Positions 13,945 to 14,006 of a stretch of 14,006 nucleotides of DNA are shown here, in pieces. The DNA is from Ch67 sp964491665 (lineage in GTDB: Bacteria; Pseudomonadota; Gammaproteobacteria; Pseudomonadales; Ketobacteraceae). Each line of letters opens with the position of its first letter. Position 1 is the stretch's first letter. The stretch is from positions 1 to 14,006 of the forward strand of contig CAZBII010000123.1 in the NCBI GenBank assembly GCA_964491665.1. The letters run 5' to 3'. A program made the translations under genes and the position numbers. The notes under the pieces were generated by a model. That model saw only the letters and a program-made list of their open reading frames with translations. It did no database searches and was not told the origin of the DNA.

Positions 13945-14006
13945 ATGACGAAATATACGTCGACATCTTTACGCTCGTTGAAAGGGTGGGGCGGTAGCGT
14001 GCCTGA
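13945..14006 (+). CDS. Possible start of another gene (cut by window edge)
   Basis: An open frame begins at ATG 13945 (MTKYTSTSLRSLKGWGGSVP) and runs off the window. No clear Shine-Dalgarno precedes it and 20 codons are too few to recognise a family. TTTACGCT occurs both upstream (13911-13918) and inside it (13968-13975). Confidence 0.22.
   Translation, partial: MTKYTSTSLRSLKGWGGSVP

Noticed and set aside
13466..14006. att duplication of the tRNA-Glu 3' end
   Set aside because: Only a short CCCCTAG match (around 13937) was found, too short to call an attachment site.

Overview
The window reads as a chromosomal stretch of a moderately GC-rich gammaproteobacterium. GluRS, DusA, transaldolase and the gltX/tRNA-Ala/tRNA-Glu linkage resemble Pseudomonadales and Oceanospirillales-type bacteria. 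An Alcanivorax-like host is my best guess from the style of GluRS, but this is inference and not proven. The cysB copy looks more like the CysB linked to cysTWA in many beta- and some gammaproteobacteria than like enteric CysB.

Layout. Positions 1-1413 (minus strand) hold the 5' part of transaldolase (tal), dusA (tRNA dihydrouridine synthase) and a very short leader ORF coupled to dusA. Positions 1463-1524 hold a G-run block and a strong hairpin that separate dusA from the sulfate genes. Positions 1534-7868 are a sulfate assimilation locus. A porin and the periplasmic sulfate-binding protein run leftward, and cysT-cysW-cysA-cysB run rightward from a shared 259-bp control region. Together they form an outer-membrane pore, a periplasmic binding protein, two permeases, an ATPase and the LysR-type sulfur regulator. 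The mature porin has no Met and one Cys, and the mature binding protein has neither residue. This sulfur-sparing composition supports the idea that the porin belongs to the sulfate-limitation response.

Positions 7874-9811 (minus) encode an exported protein with four tandem beta-rich repeats and a von Willebrand factor A domain with a complete MIDAS. Positions 9977-11482 (plus) encode a secreted GH5 glycosidase of endoglycoceramidase-like type. The two are divergent and share a 165-bp intergenic region.

Positions 11684-13465 hold gltX and then tRNA-Ala(GGC) and tRNA-Glu(UUC), served by a near-consensus sigma-70 promoter that overlaps the gltX stop codon. This is a translation-supply cluster in which GluRS sits beside its own substrate tRNA. 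Downstream, 13544-13894 encodes a small unrecognised protein whose ribosome binding site lies inside a long interrupted inverted repeat. The last 112 bases hold at most the start of another gene.

Most of the window is ordinary core genome. The more interesting points are the sulfur-poor porin, the four-repeat VWA protein, the SD-masking hairpin of the orphan small gene, the coupled leader ORF of dusA, and the hairpin plus G-run block between sbp and dusA.
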